A stretch of DNA of 64,000 nucleotides from Ascaris suum (GCA_013433145.1 CM024180.1:4592001-4656000); one strand, 5' to 3'; shown: positions 41,947-56,700, counted from the stretch's first letter. Notes: generated by a model not told the origin, from the letters alone. Made by a program: numbers and translations.

Positions 41947-44912
41947 CTGCATATGACATGCGGTAATCAAATGCAATCATCATCGAAGCTTCATTTAACG
42001 ATACGTCAATTGCAATTCATTATGTTATCATTGAAAATAGAGCATCTTTTTTTTTCTTATCCTATTTTCGCTATGTAATTTTCTATGTAGTCCTTTTTTC
42101 GTACTTATTTCTAAAAGTTAGGGGAATATTATATTTCTCAAGCGATATCCAATGGCAATAAAAGAGAATTCGGAGGAAATTTATAATTTTTCAATATCTT
42201 TTTCAATTTCTATCGTTCATTTTAAGGTGATGATACTGCTCAAATGAGTGCTTTGTTGAAATGCAAATATTCACTTTTTTTAATAGCAGTGAAGTTATTC
42301 ATCACGATATACGCTCTTCGAATCTTCCCTATTAAGCGTTACATTTAATCAAACCCCTAGTGAGACCTTATTGTCATATCAATATTGTATATCGAAAGAA
42401 CAAAATTGAAACAATGGAATCAATGCGATTCCTCATTGAACAATGAGGAATGAATTAACTACTAACGTCAAGAATTATGAGCGTAAGCAAGAGAAGAAGT
42501 TTTCCAGCAAATGTATATGGCGAAAAATTTTATAAGAAAAGAAGAATTTATACGATGAAGGAGGTGAATCAATATTGAACTGAAGTTAATAAAGAATAAA
42601 ATGAATATTATGAGATTCAAAAGAAAAATATACAAAACTTCAAACAAAATCGATTGACGGAAGAAAGTCGTGAAACATTAAATTTCGAGTAATTCGACAC
42701 GAATTTTACGTCTGTAGAATTTCTCTTCAAATAGTGGAAAATTGTATTCACATATGAAAACAAGGAAAATTTCTTAATCTTTTCAAATTTTTCGCGTTCG
42801 AGACGTATTTATGGCTATCATGTAATAACCCTCACTATGAGCATGATGGCTTAGGAAAAAATTTCGCTATTTTCTCCTTCCTCGCCCTCTGGTGTTCTTC
42901 TAGTTGGATAGAAATTCATTAGATAAGCTATTGTATAACTAACATGCGAAGAGTTGACTGCAAACGTTTCGGAGTTCTTAAACGACTTCTTACTATGGTC
43001 TGAGAAATTTGATACAATGCTAAACAATAGTCCAAAAATAAAAATTCAATAAACGAATAAAGAGGAAGGAAAATAAAGAATAGCAAATTTCGCCGACCTT
43101 CCGTTCGTCATTGCAATTATGATAGATGTTTAATTTCGGATCAATTGTTGTGAGCTCAGTTTCTGTACCACTCAAATAAAATGTTCCATTTGCATCGCTT
43201 TTGCCTTCAGCCATCAAATCATCCAAATCCACTAAAAACTTTCCCTGTCAATGCTTATCTCCTATTATTTGAATGATAATGTGGAACAACTGGAATTAAC
43301 ACATTGATGATACATGACTGACTAACATTTTGGTTGAATCACCATTGCTAACTTCAAGTCGTTTAATTGCGTTATCTTAGCCATTTGAGACAGTTAATCA
43401 CCGTTGTATCGTTCCTTTAGCAGCACAAACAATTTTCAATGCAATTTTCAATTCTATTTCATAGAATTCTAGAATTCTGCCACAATTTTGTCACTGTCAC
43501 CGTAGAATTTTTGTCACTGTCGTTAATATTCCTTCAATTATTTAGATAGAAGTTGAATGGTTGCAAGCTGTGCGTTGTTGCTGCTCTCGAATATCGAATA
43601 TCTATTCACTCGAAAACTTACTTCATCGTTCTTGTTATTCGTGCTCAAATATTTTTTAAAATGCTTCCCCACTTTATGATGTCAAAACAAATAATTAAAA
43701 ATTCGAAAAGCAGTTAGCGCTGTCGTCTCTTTCATTACCGAATTCGAACTGTTTTCATTAGTAATCAGTGGATGCAATGACGAATATAAGCAATAAGGTG
43801 GCGAAATGAAATCTCCGCTAATTTTTTTCAACTGGATAAAAGTGGAAGTAAGAAACTAAAGAGGAAGGTCGCCTCCTTTTCTCACAAGTTCAGTGAAATC
43901 ATGAATTTTTCGCTCATTCGTATTCAGAGCAAACGGTATTTTGCCTTAAATATACCAAATCGATCAATAAAAAACACTCAAATCATATACCTATCAACAC
44001 TTTGTTAATAATCATGGGTTTGCTCACGACTGGTTACCGTTGCGTTGTGGAGCTATGGAGTGATTCTAGTTTTTTTTTCATCCCTAATGACTGATCACCG
44101 TAAACAGTGACCCTATCATATCTATAATTTCCCAATAACGATCGTTACTGTTTTGTTACAGAAAACAACTACCTGAAAGAAGATTTGAAGAAGTGATGAT
44201 AGAGCAAGGATGACTCAAATGCATGGTCATTGACGTAACTTTGATCAATGGACTTTTCAAACATTTTTGCACCGAAGCGCTTGAACATCATATATTTTAT
44301 AAAAGACCTTCGAGTTTTCAATCCCCTTAACCAAAATATAAGACCTGACGACTATATACAAGATGTGAGAGGTGGAGAATCAAAATAATTGGTGACTTTT
44401 ATTGTATTCGAGTGATTGAGCATGTTTGTCACGAGATTCTCATTAGGCACATCTTTAAAAATAGTTTAAATTTTTCATTTCATCCACCATGTCTGCCAAT
44501 TTATAGTACGATTCTCCAGTTCTATCAATTTGAAAACGATCGAAAACTGGAAAATCCGAGTTTTTTGTTCGATGAGGCAAATTCAATTCTAGAGGTCAGA
44601 GATGTTAGAACAGTCGAACAATCAAAGTTGCTCATTAAAAGGCATTCCTGGATATAACTAAATACTACTCGTATCGATTGACAATATATTTCATCTAAGT
44701 CTTTAAGTAGAATCAAATATCGAGTAAGGCTTGAATCACCTACCAGTATCCACATCATAGAGTTTTAGCTTGACGTTCGCAATCGGTTCTCCATTACAAA
44801 GAAGCTTTCCTTTGACAGCAACACTCTGTGCTTTGCCTATTTGGAATAGTGAAGGTAAAGCATATACCACACGTAGCACTAATAGAACAACGAGGATGCG
44901 CAATGAACGCAT
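41809..44912 (-). CDS. Transthyretin-like (TTR family) secreted protein, gene A
   Basis: Small extracellular beta-sandwich protein of the nematode transthyretin-like family. Members are secreted and mostly of unknown function; C. elegans TTR-52 bridges apoptotic-cell phosphatidylserine to its receptor. Exons 44744-44912, 43098-43231 and 41809-41946 total 441 nt, or 146 residues, which is normal family length, with intron phases 1 and 0. Signal peptide about residues 1-18 (MRSLRILVVLLVLRVVYA). Family hallmarks are AVKGKLLCNG, VKLKLYD, DPKLNIYHNCND and IPDSFV. Four cysteines (39, 96, 103, 144) should form two disulphides. The ATG lies 9 bases after TTTCAG, so trans-splicing is likely. The tandem paralogue is gene B. 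One residue fewer than B sits at the exon 1-2 junction (DVDTVDLDD). Confidence 0.94.
43098..43231 (-). CDS. TTR gene A exon 2
   Basis: Acceptor GTTTTTAG|TG, donor CGGAAG|GTCGGC; in phase 1, out phase 0. It encodes DLDDLMAEGKSDANGTF and TIDPKLNIYHNCNDERK, the central TTR core. Confidence 0.94.
44744..44912 (-). CDS. TTR gene A exon 1 (signal peptide)
   Basis: ATG at 44912-44910, donor ATACTG|GTAGGT in phase 1. It encodes the hydrophobic signal peptide and AVKGKLLCNGEP...KLYDVDT. Two upstream in-frame ATGs are separated from it by the splice acceptor, so this ATG is preferred. Confidence 0.92.
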
Positions 44913-44921
44913 TTTCAAGTT

Positions 44922-44927
44922 CTGAAA
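44922..44927 (-). promoter_or_regulatory. TTTCAG trans-splice acceptor of TTR gene A
   Basis: TTTCAG on the coding strand, leaving a 9-base 5' leader (AACTTGAAA) before ATG. TTTCAG is the nematode acceptor consensus. With no donor-bearing upstream exon evident, spliced-leader addition is the simplest reading. Confidence 0.65.
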
Positions 44928-45013
44928 CATATTCGACAATTTTGTACCGAACAATTTGAGATCAAATTATTGGCGACAATTGGGATGCGCAGTTTTGACT
45001 GAAATAAATGCAA

Positions 45014-45201
<188 letters not shown>

Positions 45202-46560
45202 ACTTCGATGGGATCATCATGCATGACAAGAGCGATTAAAATGTCGGTGAGTTAATGCGGGGTAAAATTTACGATGTATAGCAATATAACCTAAATTCAT
45301 GCCACCGATCGCATGCGTGCACATAGCGTTGTGCTAAAAATTAAAGAATTCGCAATTAAATGCCGGAAATTCAAAACCTCAAATCGCAGCAGCATTTATG
45401 TGAATGACGTTAAAATCCACGTGATTCACTTAGCGCTCATTAAGTTACCCAGCGGTATTCAGTGATTTGGAATCTTAACCGTAGGCCTATTGGATGGTTG
45501 ATGCATTCTATGGCACGGGCAAAGCAACAATACTCCACTACTGCTTCTCCTGTCAGTGCCACTATCATTCCCTGTTCGTGTCCGCTCGATTCGCGTAAGC
45601 ATGAAAAATGTTTATACGAATAGGAATCATCTAATGAAGTCAGTGAATACCACTATAGCCTCAAAAGCTACAAGCAGGTGGTGGTTGAGTGGAAGAGTAC
45701 GAAGGAGGGATAAGTGTAATGGTGAAAAGGTTAGGCAGTAGCAATACCACATAGAAACCGACCATAACGTTTTATTTACTTTATTTTATTTTATTTCAGC
45801 ATCTCGAAGTGGGAAACATATGGAAAGTGTGTTAATGTAAACATCAATAAAGAGTAAAATATCATCAAAGCAAAATCTACGTTCATCACATAGAAGCAAC
45901 AGTAGTGTAAAGATCGAAACAACTTAGCTGCAGTTTGAGGTAGGAAAGAGAAGAAGAATTGCCGACATCGGCAGAATTAGAATTCATGCTCGTACTACGC
46001 GAAACTAGAAATTCCTTATGCTGCAGTATTTTCTGGTGAAGAGAAACTAAGGCCCACGTTGACTATGGGTGGGGCGGAGGGGTACACTGAAATATTTCCG
46101 CTGATAGAATGTCAAAAATACGACATAAAATTTTACAATAAAGAATTAAGTCAAACTTAACCAAATTAATAACTTTAGTTTTTGCAATAACTGGCCTAGG
46201 CCACAATAAATTCTACGAAAAGCAATTCCCATTAAGCGTTTCTGTCTAAATCTCACCAGTTTAAAAGTTAAAGAAAGAATCATATGAGCAACACTTCAAT
46301 CCAGCAATTTTTGGCAGAGATTCTTCGATTATCGAATAAGAACAGACGATCATTGCAAAATTAATGAACTTATTTGGATGAAAAAACAATAGCGTTTTGA
46401 ATTCCATCACTATTTGGTAGTGTAAACGTTAAAAACAGGAAATCTATTCGACACATCTCTGAATGCTCCACTTGAACGGGTTTCCATGAATGGTGACGTT
46501 CCATGACGTTTTCGTTGTCAGTTTATGAGGTATCCAGGAGGAAGTAGAAAACATATCTAA

Positions 46561-46943
46561 CTCCCCACTCTCCCACCTTCCTCAGTGCATCCCCTCCCAT
46601 CATCCCTCTCTTTTACTACGCCCTACGCTGTTGCTTGCAATAATAAACAGGATAGAATCAACATCGTATTCCAAATTTCTGGCATGCTTGCATTGGGCAA
46701 AATGAGCCTCGAAGAGTTACAGATGAAGCCGAGGAATAAACAAGGGTGAAAAGTAATGGACCTGAACGGCGGCTGAGCCAAGAGGAGAGAATCTCAGGTT
46801 TTATGCCTAGAATGGTGCGAAATGTTCCAAGCAAAAATCCCTCTGGTTTATTCTACACTTGTTCTTGCTTAAAAAATAAATCAAAAAGCCAAGGCATTAA
46901 AGCTGTAATTTTAGCTTCACTCTTGATAGATTCACATTTCTGA
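46561..46943 (+). other. Two abutting out-of-frame exon-like ORFs
   Basis: ORF 1 (46561-46749) has coding-like text (KMSLEELQMKPRNKQG) and runs into TGA. ORF 2 starts at 46746 and continues in another frame (NGPERRLSQEERISGFMPR). No family is recognised. It could be a broken gene, an exon with a GTGAAA donor, or chance. Confidence 0.2.
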
Positions 46944-47732
46944 AAGCCCTTTTTCTATCATCAGCTGCTAATTTACAGTTCAGCAATGTTCCTCTTCAAA
47001 TAATGTTTTATCGTGCATCAAAATTTTCCCTTTATTCCGCAATAAAACTGGAAAATTTGTCATTTGCTTCAGATATGATTGCAAGGTGGAATCCCCTCGT
47101 TACTTCAGCATAAATAAATCGGAAACGCTAATATAAGATGATAAAAAACAATATAGAAGACGAAGAAGAAGTGGCGAAACGCAAGCGCAATGTGTAATGG
47201 CGTTACATTTCGTTCAACGTCGATTGCATCTTACCATTCAACCAGTTTTTAAATGATGAAATAGAGCCCAACATTTATTGTTGTTGGCTTCTTTGGGGCG
47301 AAATTTATTAGTCCATCAATCGAATATATCCATCCTCGAGAAATCATTCCGAGAAATTGAAAAAAACCTAAATTTCTAATCAAAAAAAACAATAGGTGAA
47401 ATTCGATGTTCCCAACTAAAATTTACATAATGAAACGTTCGACATGAAAAATTTCATTTATTATGCACTGTAAATGCAAAACATAGAGATAGAACATTTT
47501 CGAATGCTCAGCAATAACAACGCATTTTGCGACGATTTTAATTCGAATATTAAATTAGCATTATTTGAGCAGCATTTTTATCCATCGATGAAAAATCACT
47601 CTATTTAGTGATGTCAAAATAGACGCAGCATACGCATAACTGAGAGGGTTTTGAGAAGAAGGCGAATTAAATTAAACAAGTCCCAAAGCCATTCTAAACT
47701 TCCTATTAAATGCAGTCGATTGTTCCACTTAC

Positions 47733-47853
47733 CGTTCGCTAGTTGATTAGGTAATGACTGATCGATGGTCGATGGCAAAAAACTACGCCAGTCGACAGTT
47801 CGATCACCGGCCGTTTGATGAATAAAAGTTGAAAATGAGAAGGAAGTGTTCAA
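47733..47853 (-). other. Exon-like ORF with a strong donor
   Basis: The open frame contains TAGDRTVDWRSFLPSTIDQS and NQLAN, and ends at AACG|GTAAGT, the best donor of the spacer. No convincing acceptor or partner exon was found. It is unrecognised. Confidence 0.2.
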
Positions 47854-48762
47854 ATTTTACATCAATCTTCAGTCTTCTGTGAAGTCTCAACACACTAATT
47901 GGAATCTCATCAGTGAAAACTTATGATGGAACATAAAACTTGCGAGAAGATTAAAAGAGGTGGGCAGCGTGCGACAGTAAAACTTTTTACGCTTATTCAT
48001 TCATAACCACACCCATAATAACTGTAATTATAACGCATCATCGAATATTTTTTAAAATTTCGCTACTATTTGAGGCCTATTAATCGCACTATACCTGAGT
48101 GTTATGCACCTTTGTCAAATTTATCTGCAGTGCTTTTTACTGATGTGATTTGTATGTGTAAGCTTGTTTATGTATTTGTATGTCGAATACATTTCGGTTT
48201 AAAAAACAGGCAGCAATGTTCTGATTATGCAGATCCATTTCGAACAATGGGAACTTTGGTAATCAGGAAAGATTTCGTTCTAAATGATAGGTACGATGCG
48301 ATGTTATGAAATTTGCATGGAAACGTTTAATATAATTGCTCAACTGAGCATCAAAACGTTCTCTTTGTATCTCATTAATTTTTTCAATGCTTTTGAATTG
48401 TGGACATTGTTCAACTAAACTGTAAAATGCACATTTTGTGTTTTCCTCTTTGATTGGCTTTTTTAAGTGATTTTATTTCACGATCATGATATCATGAAAT
48501 ATTTCTTATCGATTGTTGCTCAGTACGCTGTTCACGGTGGGGCCATTTGTCTCAATCGTTAATGGCCAATAAAGTTGTTTGACTGCAAATGGGACATACA
48601 AAAATAAATATTTTCGTCTATTTAATGAAATTATTGCACTAACTCTATTTAAACTGACTTCATCAACAGATCATATTAATTAGGAAATTAATTCAATAAA
48701 GATACTGAATTAATTAAAGGATTAATAAAACTAGAAATTAAGAAAACATTGTAATCAATGAA

Positions 48763-48768
48763 TTTATT
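48763..48768 (-). promoter_or_regulatory. Poly(A) signal AATAAA of TTR gene B
   Basis: AATAAA on the coding strand, 64 bases beyond the stop codon. Confidence 0.8.
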
Positions 48769-48832
48769 TCATAAGAGGAATGGTAACAGAACATTGAACA
48801 GAGAGGTTGAATTTATCTTGCGGTCAAATCGA

Positions 48833-48970
48833 TCAATTGAGGCAATCACGTGTTTCGCCTGAAAACTTTCCGGCCAGGTTCAACGTGCCCGCATCGAATA
48901 CCTTTTTTGGTTTTTCGCCTTCCGTTATGAAGCTATCCGGAATCATAATTGAAAACTTTTTCAAGCATGG
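48833..48970 (-). CDS. TTR gene B exon 3
   Basis: Acceptor CAATTTCAG|CCA, phase 0, ending in TGA. It encodes PCLKKFSIMIPDSF... to GETRDCLN and has the same length as gene A exon 3. Confidence 0.94.
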   Translation of the reverse strand, partial: PCLKKFSIMIPDSFITEGEKPKKVFDAGTLNLAGKFSGETRDCLN

Positions 48971-49059
48971 CTGAAATTGGTAAATTGCATTCATTTTTTC
49001 TATCTAATAACATAATAAATAAAAACCTATTTTTGAGAAAATAATGGCGACGACAGGAA

Positions 49060-49090
<31 letters not shown>

Positions 49091-50987
49091 GAAGTGAATA
49101 AATCAGAGCATTTAAAAAAAGTGAAAAAGCCATCATTCTTCTCATGATAATGCCATGAGAGCTTAACGACATCTAAAAGGTGTGAAATTTTCTCATACCT
49201 TGAAGTGTCAAATACTGTTTTGATGGTGGAGAGAGGGAAAGGAAATTAAATTTGGTGAAGGTATTACAGTATATTCTAGAGATATTAAACTTTGCTGTAA
49301 GACCCTTTCACATTCATGAGCTTATGGTTTTCGAAATGCGCACACGCAGACACCACACAGACACACAGACACCACACAGACGCACAGACACACACACTCA
49401 AACGGAGGTATGACAATATCACAATGTGTACTTTAACGAATTCAAAAGAAAAATATTTCGAGAAGCTGATAGAAAGAAATTTTTAAAAGATTTGCAAAAA
49501 AAGAAAGAAAGCTTAGCGAACAAAGATCGTGAAGTTGCTGCATACAGTGGGAGATGCTAATAAAGACGATAATGCATAAAAGCTTTACCGTATTCTCATC
49601 GTTGCAGTCGTGATAAACGTTTAGCTTCGGATCGATATTCGTTATTTCGGTCTCATGACCGCTAAGTTGAAAGCGTCCTTGAGCGTCTGTGATTCCCTCA
49701 TCCATGAGATCATCCAAATCGATTCCTGCCAAATAGGTAAATATTTCATGTAATCTTCACAGGGAAAGTTGCATCATAAAATACTTTGAAGATGTATCCT
49801 GATGATGAGTGAAACGTTTGCATGCACGATGGACTCGAACTAAGATGGTTACCGCCGAATTCTAGGCCAGATAGTTGGTTCTAAGACGTTGACGCGCTGA
49901 AGACGTTGGTTACAGTCAACTACTTTGGTCTGTCCCAGACTCAGAAGTTGAGCACTATTTGATGACCAAAAAAAAATTTGTTTGCAGAAGAACGGCGAAA
50001 CCCGGTACTTTCGCTCACCGAGTGATTGGACTACCACTAAGCTATTCCAGCATACTGCTTAAACAAAACTCAGTGGTGGAACATTCACTTGATGAGAAAA
50101 GGGGAGGGGGCAGGTTTTTTCATTTCACATCAAATAAAAGCTAAAAATATTGCCAATTTCTCTGCTGGCAATGATAGTAGGCAATTGCTGTAAACATCTA
50201 ATTGCGAATAAAAACTCACTCATTTTTCATGGTCACTCTTTATTCAGCGTTACAAACCTTTTGGCCTTTCAATGAAAAATTCAGCTTCCTATTTTCTCTT
50301 TGCAAAAAATCAAATATTTCTGCAAAAAAAAAAAACTCACGTGCGAAAAATTTGTGGGTTCACAATAATGATAATAATAACTATAGGCATAGGCTGATGT
50401 GATCGTTGGCCGTTTTGAAACAATTCAAGCACACTGATTAACAACATATAAATTCAAACCTTATCCAAACGATAAAAAATGAAAACATCATTCACCGCAG
50501 AGGTACAATTTTAACTGCTCTAGCAGCAGAAAGACCTAAATCTGGTATCGTTTGGAGTATCAAACCTTAGTCAATCACGGCTTGGCTGCGATCTTCCGTT
50601 AAAGCCATAGATATTATGGTAGCGACCATTATAACAACTTATAAGCTAGCAAAGTTCCGACGTTCTTGATCCCGAACTGGGGCATGTACCCGCTAAGAGG
50701 TGTGAAGACCAATAGTTGAACTAATGAGACAACCAAATGAAAGATTTTTTAATTTGTGACAAAAATTTTTTTTGAATTGTACTACTTCCGTGTAGTAATA
50801 AGTGAATGAGATTTGAAATGTTCAACTCGCCTCGATCATCGTCATAGAGCTTAACTTTTACTCCGACTGCTGGTTTGCCATTACAGATGAGAACACCTTT
50901 GACGGCTGCACTCTGTAGCCGACCAATCTTTAGTGATGGTAGACCACAAACAAGCGGAAGTGCAATCACAAACAACCAGGTTTTCAT
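48833..50987 (-). CDS. Transthyretin-like (TTR family) secreted protein, gene B
   Basis: Tandem paralogue of gene A in the same orientation, about 65% identical over the mature region by hand alignment. Exons 50831-50987, 49589-49725 and 48833-48970 total 432 nt, or 143 residues, with the same intron positions and phases (1, 0). Signal peptide about residues 1-15 (MKTWLFVIALPLVCG). The mature part begins LPSLKIGRLQSAAVKG. The family cysteines are 35, 93, 100 and 141, with another in the signal peptide. ATG follows TTTCAG with no intervening base, so a trans-spliced mRNA would have a leader made only of the SL. Phase requires exon 1 to end before GCGAGT, implying a GC-AG intron. A GT donor about 45 nt further on is an in-phase alternative that inserts 15 residues at a conserved junction. 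Confidence 0.92.
49059..49090 (+). repeat. (AATA)8 microsatellite in TTR gene B intron 2
   Basis: Eight uninterrupted AATA/ATAA units. Confidence 0.95.
49339..49398 (+). repeat. CA-rich minisatellite in TTR gene B intron 2
   Basis: ACACCACACAGAC occurs twice about 21 bases apart, within a longer run of CACAGA/CACACA units. Confidence 0.85.
49589..49725 (-). CDS. TTR gene B exon 2
   Basis: Acceptor TTTGGCAG|GA, donor AATACG|GTAAAG; in phase 1, out phase 0. It encodes IDLDDLMDEGITDAQGRF and NIDPKLNVYHDCNDENT. Confidence 0.94.
50831..50987 (-). CDS. TTR gene B exon 1 (signal peptide)
   Basis: ATG at 50987-50985; 52 codons plus one base, ending CGAG before GCGAGT. Signal peptide, then AVKGVLICNGKP and VKVKLYDDDR. 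The phase-1 end matches gene A exactly. Confidence 0.9.
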
Positions 50988-50993
50988 CTGAAA
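50988..50993 (-). promoter_or_regulatory. TTTCAG trans-splice acceptor abutting the ATG of TTR gene B
   Basis: The acceptor AG is immediately followed by the start codon. This is hard to explain except by trans-splicing of a leader, or by an unseen 5' exon. Confidence 0.65.
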
Positions 50994-53538
<2,545 letters not shown>

Positions 53539-53544
53539 TTTATT
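53539..53544 (-). promoter_or_regulatory. Poly(A) signal AATAAA of the ORP gene
   Basis: AATAAA on the coding strand, 92 bases beyond the ORP stop codon. Confidence 0.7.
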
Positions 53545-53636
53545 AACTCCAAGGAGTACAACTCATAAATATCATCCAAATCCGACCTATATTGAAAGTC
53601 AGCCCAATCATATGTTATCTTTTCGCCAATGATATC

Positions 53637-53798
53637 TCAAGTAAACAACTGAAGAATATCAGGAAAATCTTTAAATTTTTTTTCTTTTGCAGCCCAATAT
53701 TTACTATTGCTGACCCACATTGTCGTATAAGTCATTGTATCTTGTTGCTGCTCGAACCATAAACGTTTATGTTTTTGCTCATTTCGAGAACGTTGAGC
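53637..53798 (-). CDS. ORP exon 12 (C-terminus)
   Basis: Acceptor AAATTTCAG|GCT, phase 0, 53 codons plus TGA. It encodes AQRSRNEQKHKRLWFEQ... then TTMWVSNSKYWAAKEKKF and ends LFT. This is the usual ORP C-terminal block (basic helix, then WV.N.KYW). Confidence 0.93.
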   Translation of the reverse strand, partial: AQRSRNEQKHKRLWFEQQQDTMTYTTMWVSNSKYWAAKEKKFKDFPDILQLFT

Positions 53799-56700
53799 CT
53801 GAAATTTTCTTATTTTCCATAAAAATTCTCTCAATCAGATTTCTTTTGTGTTATCATGAATTTTCCACTGGTTATGTTGTCGTTTATTTTCACTTAGATG
53901 TATCATATGATCGATCGATATATCACAAAAAAAGAGGAAAAAGAAATCCACATAATGAACATAGACAAATGAAAATGGTAAGGATTTCTTGAATTTGTAG
54001 AAGAAAAATTGCTCATATATACTGATTGTTTTATCCTAAATTTCTAACGCTCGAAAAAGGCAGCAAGAGATTCTCTAAATAAAAGAGATTCCATTTGAGA
54101 ATTATAGGCTGAAATGCGAACAAAACTAACGTATCACTAAAGTAATCGATCCTTACACAACCTCTAAACATATATAAAAGCTCTTTAGAGCCCTCTGAAA
54201 TGCTTCGAGACTTAAATGAATGAGCATAAAACCGCTCAGAAAAAAACACAAAATACAAATAATTACTATGCGAATTATGTGAATTCATTGTATAATGAAA
54301 ATGTAAAAAATAAAAATGAGGTGAACGCAGAAAATGAACATAGATGTATGACACAGAGATGAGAATCTTCGACTTTTAGTTGAAAAAAAAGAGATGGAAT
54401 GGAGCTGAGTTCTGAGTTGAAAAGCATCACAAACTAATGTGATCAACAATTTTGATAGTCATTCATGGTACATACCACCGACAGCATTAAACTAAATATA
54501 TGTGCCTCATAAGTTTTAAAAAAAAAGGTAAATTAGCGAGTTTCACGGTTGATATTAGACCAGAAAAACCATCCGAGGATTAGACTATTCATCAGGTGAT
54601 ACGATGCCTATAGCGTGCTATCTATAGTCACGCTGGAATACGATAAACATGGGATATAGGTGATCGTAATCATGATACAGGTAACAGATAAGTATAAACG
54701 AACCTTTTCTAGAGCCGTTTTATAAGCAAGTGCTTTAGCAGCGTCACCCAATTCAAGCGCTCTCACATCGGGACGTAATCTACTATCAGTAGGTGGTAAA
54801 AATTCTCTTTCATCAGGAGATAACTCGTTCAAACCACATGCAAATTGCGAAAATCCATAATATTTAAGGGCATCTTTTGGTGGTGGTATCGCCTCGAATA
54901 GAACTGCGCCATCCACCCTGAAACGATGTTTTATTCAAGTGAAGTAAAGTGAATCAAACTATGAACTATTTTAATGATGTACTTTTATTGGTAGAAAAGA
55001 GTTTCGGAAGATGCACATACATATGCATCGCCATTATTGCGCATAAGCAAGTTATGATACCTTTGATTTAATTCTTCACAAATGACAAATGCCATTGGAG
55101 CCTGAGGCGAGCATTCAAGAGGATTTAACTGAACGACCACAGAATGATCCCAACCTTTTAAGGCATCGATCCCAATAACCAGTAAGTCGAACGACATGAA
55201 CACCACTTTTATTTATCAACGATCCAGTGATTTCAGTCTTTTTATCCTTATGAAAAATGATTGTACTCGAGAAGCCGTTCGTGCATCGTATCAGCATTGT
55301 TCCATGTGCTTTCAATTTACGATGCTCAGGTGTTGCGGATGCATTTTCGAAGATAAACTTAACCTGGAAGCATTTAACATTAGGAGACTATTACAGAATT
55401 TAACCGACGTATCGTATTACCTCAAAAAAAAGAGCAGTAAATTTTCCCATGTTATGCGGGCTATTCGACTGCAAACGTATATTTTGTTCCACACTTTTTC
55501 CGAAGATGTGAATGTATATGCAATCATGATCGTTTTGTGAACCTTATGCCACTTATCGAATCTAACGACACGGGAAAGGAGAAAATGCAGAAGGGGAGGA
55601 AGGGGTAGGAAACTTTTTTGAGGCGATACTAGCTCTTGCCCTAGATTTTTAGGTCAGGAACGGATATTCGTGAAGGATTCATTGAGAATTTATTCAAAAC
55701 GATATAGCAGCTGAATAATGTATTGGTGTAACTTCTTCCGCTGGTGGCTTTTTATCATGGAAAGCAAAAAAATCTTTTTGAGGCTAATTGAGCTGTGCTA
55801 AGAAAATAGATGTAGCCGAGATATATATATATTGGACGTTGCAAGACCACCACAGTTAGAAAACTGCATTTGCGGCTCCATGATAATTTATTTCGATTAA
55901 CTTAAAGATTTTCTCATAAATGGCTCCATCTCCTCCAACTTACTGCCACATGATAGTGACTTCAACTGAGAAAAATATGATGAGAATAAAAGAACTGTGA
56001 GCTGATAGGCAAGTTGCTCGAATTTCGTGGATAGCGTTTGTCATAATAAATGTTAGCTTTTCTTTGTTTATTTCCTGACGTCATTCTGAAAGGTTTTTTT
56101 GCCCGAGTACCCTTCGTTATCCTTCAATATTAGCTGATCATTTCCTAGGTAACAATCTAATATTTCTTCTGCTTTCAGTGTAATCCATAATTTTACAATG
56201 TTATTAACCATATATCATTATCGTGCACTATGCGCAGAGTGAATAAATCTTGATTTTCGAACGAGGTTATTGCACAGCAACCACGCATGACATTGCTCCC
56301 CACAGTTACGATTCAGGTAATCCCATATTGCTGTAAATAGGATGCGTCCAGGTAATCTCGAAGAAATGTTTTGTTAAGCCAAACAATAAATCCATTATAA
56401 GCGAACCACTCTTTCGGAAAGAAATTAACAAAGCAAGACCTTATTCCACGAATAGTCGTCTTTTCCCATACGCAATCGCACTGACAATTCAGGGTTTACC
56501 TCAGCGGTACCACACCAAGTGATTTTGGTTGCTGAGATGAGTGTTTGCCACCATGTCCAACCTGGACCATCTGCGTGAGCAGCTAACACTGGTGGATGAT
56601 GATTCACCTAAATCACTTCTACATCACTGATATTCATAATGAGTTAACCGTGGTAGCCTGAAGTGTCCAAGTGAATATAGTCAATTAAGTTCTCCATGCT

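Noticed and set aside
49826..49850. Minus-strand B-box-like TAGTTCGAGTCC
   Set aside because: No A-box at the proper spacing and no pairing acceptor stem.
54985..55206. 73-codon minus-strand ORF across the ORP intron 55154-54918
   Set aside because: It is in a different frame from the ORP exons on both sides. Splicing at AAAAG|GTTGGG gives the expected family length and correct phase.
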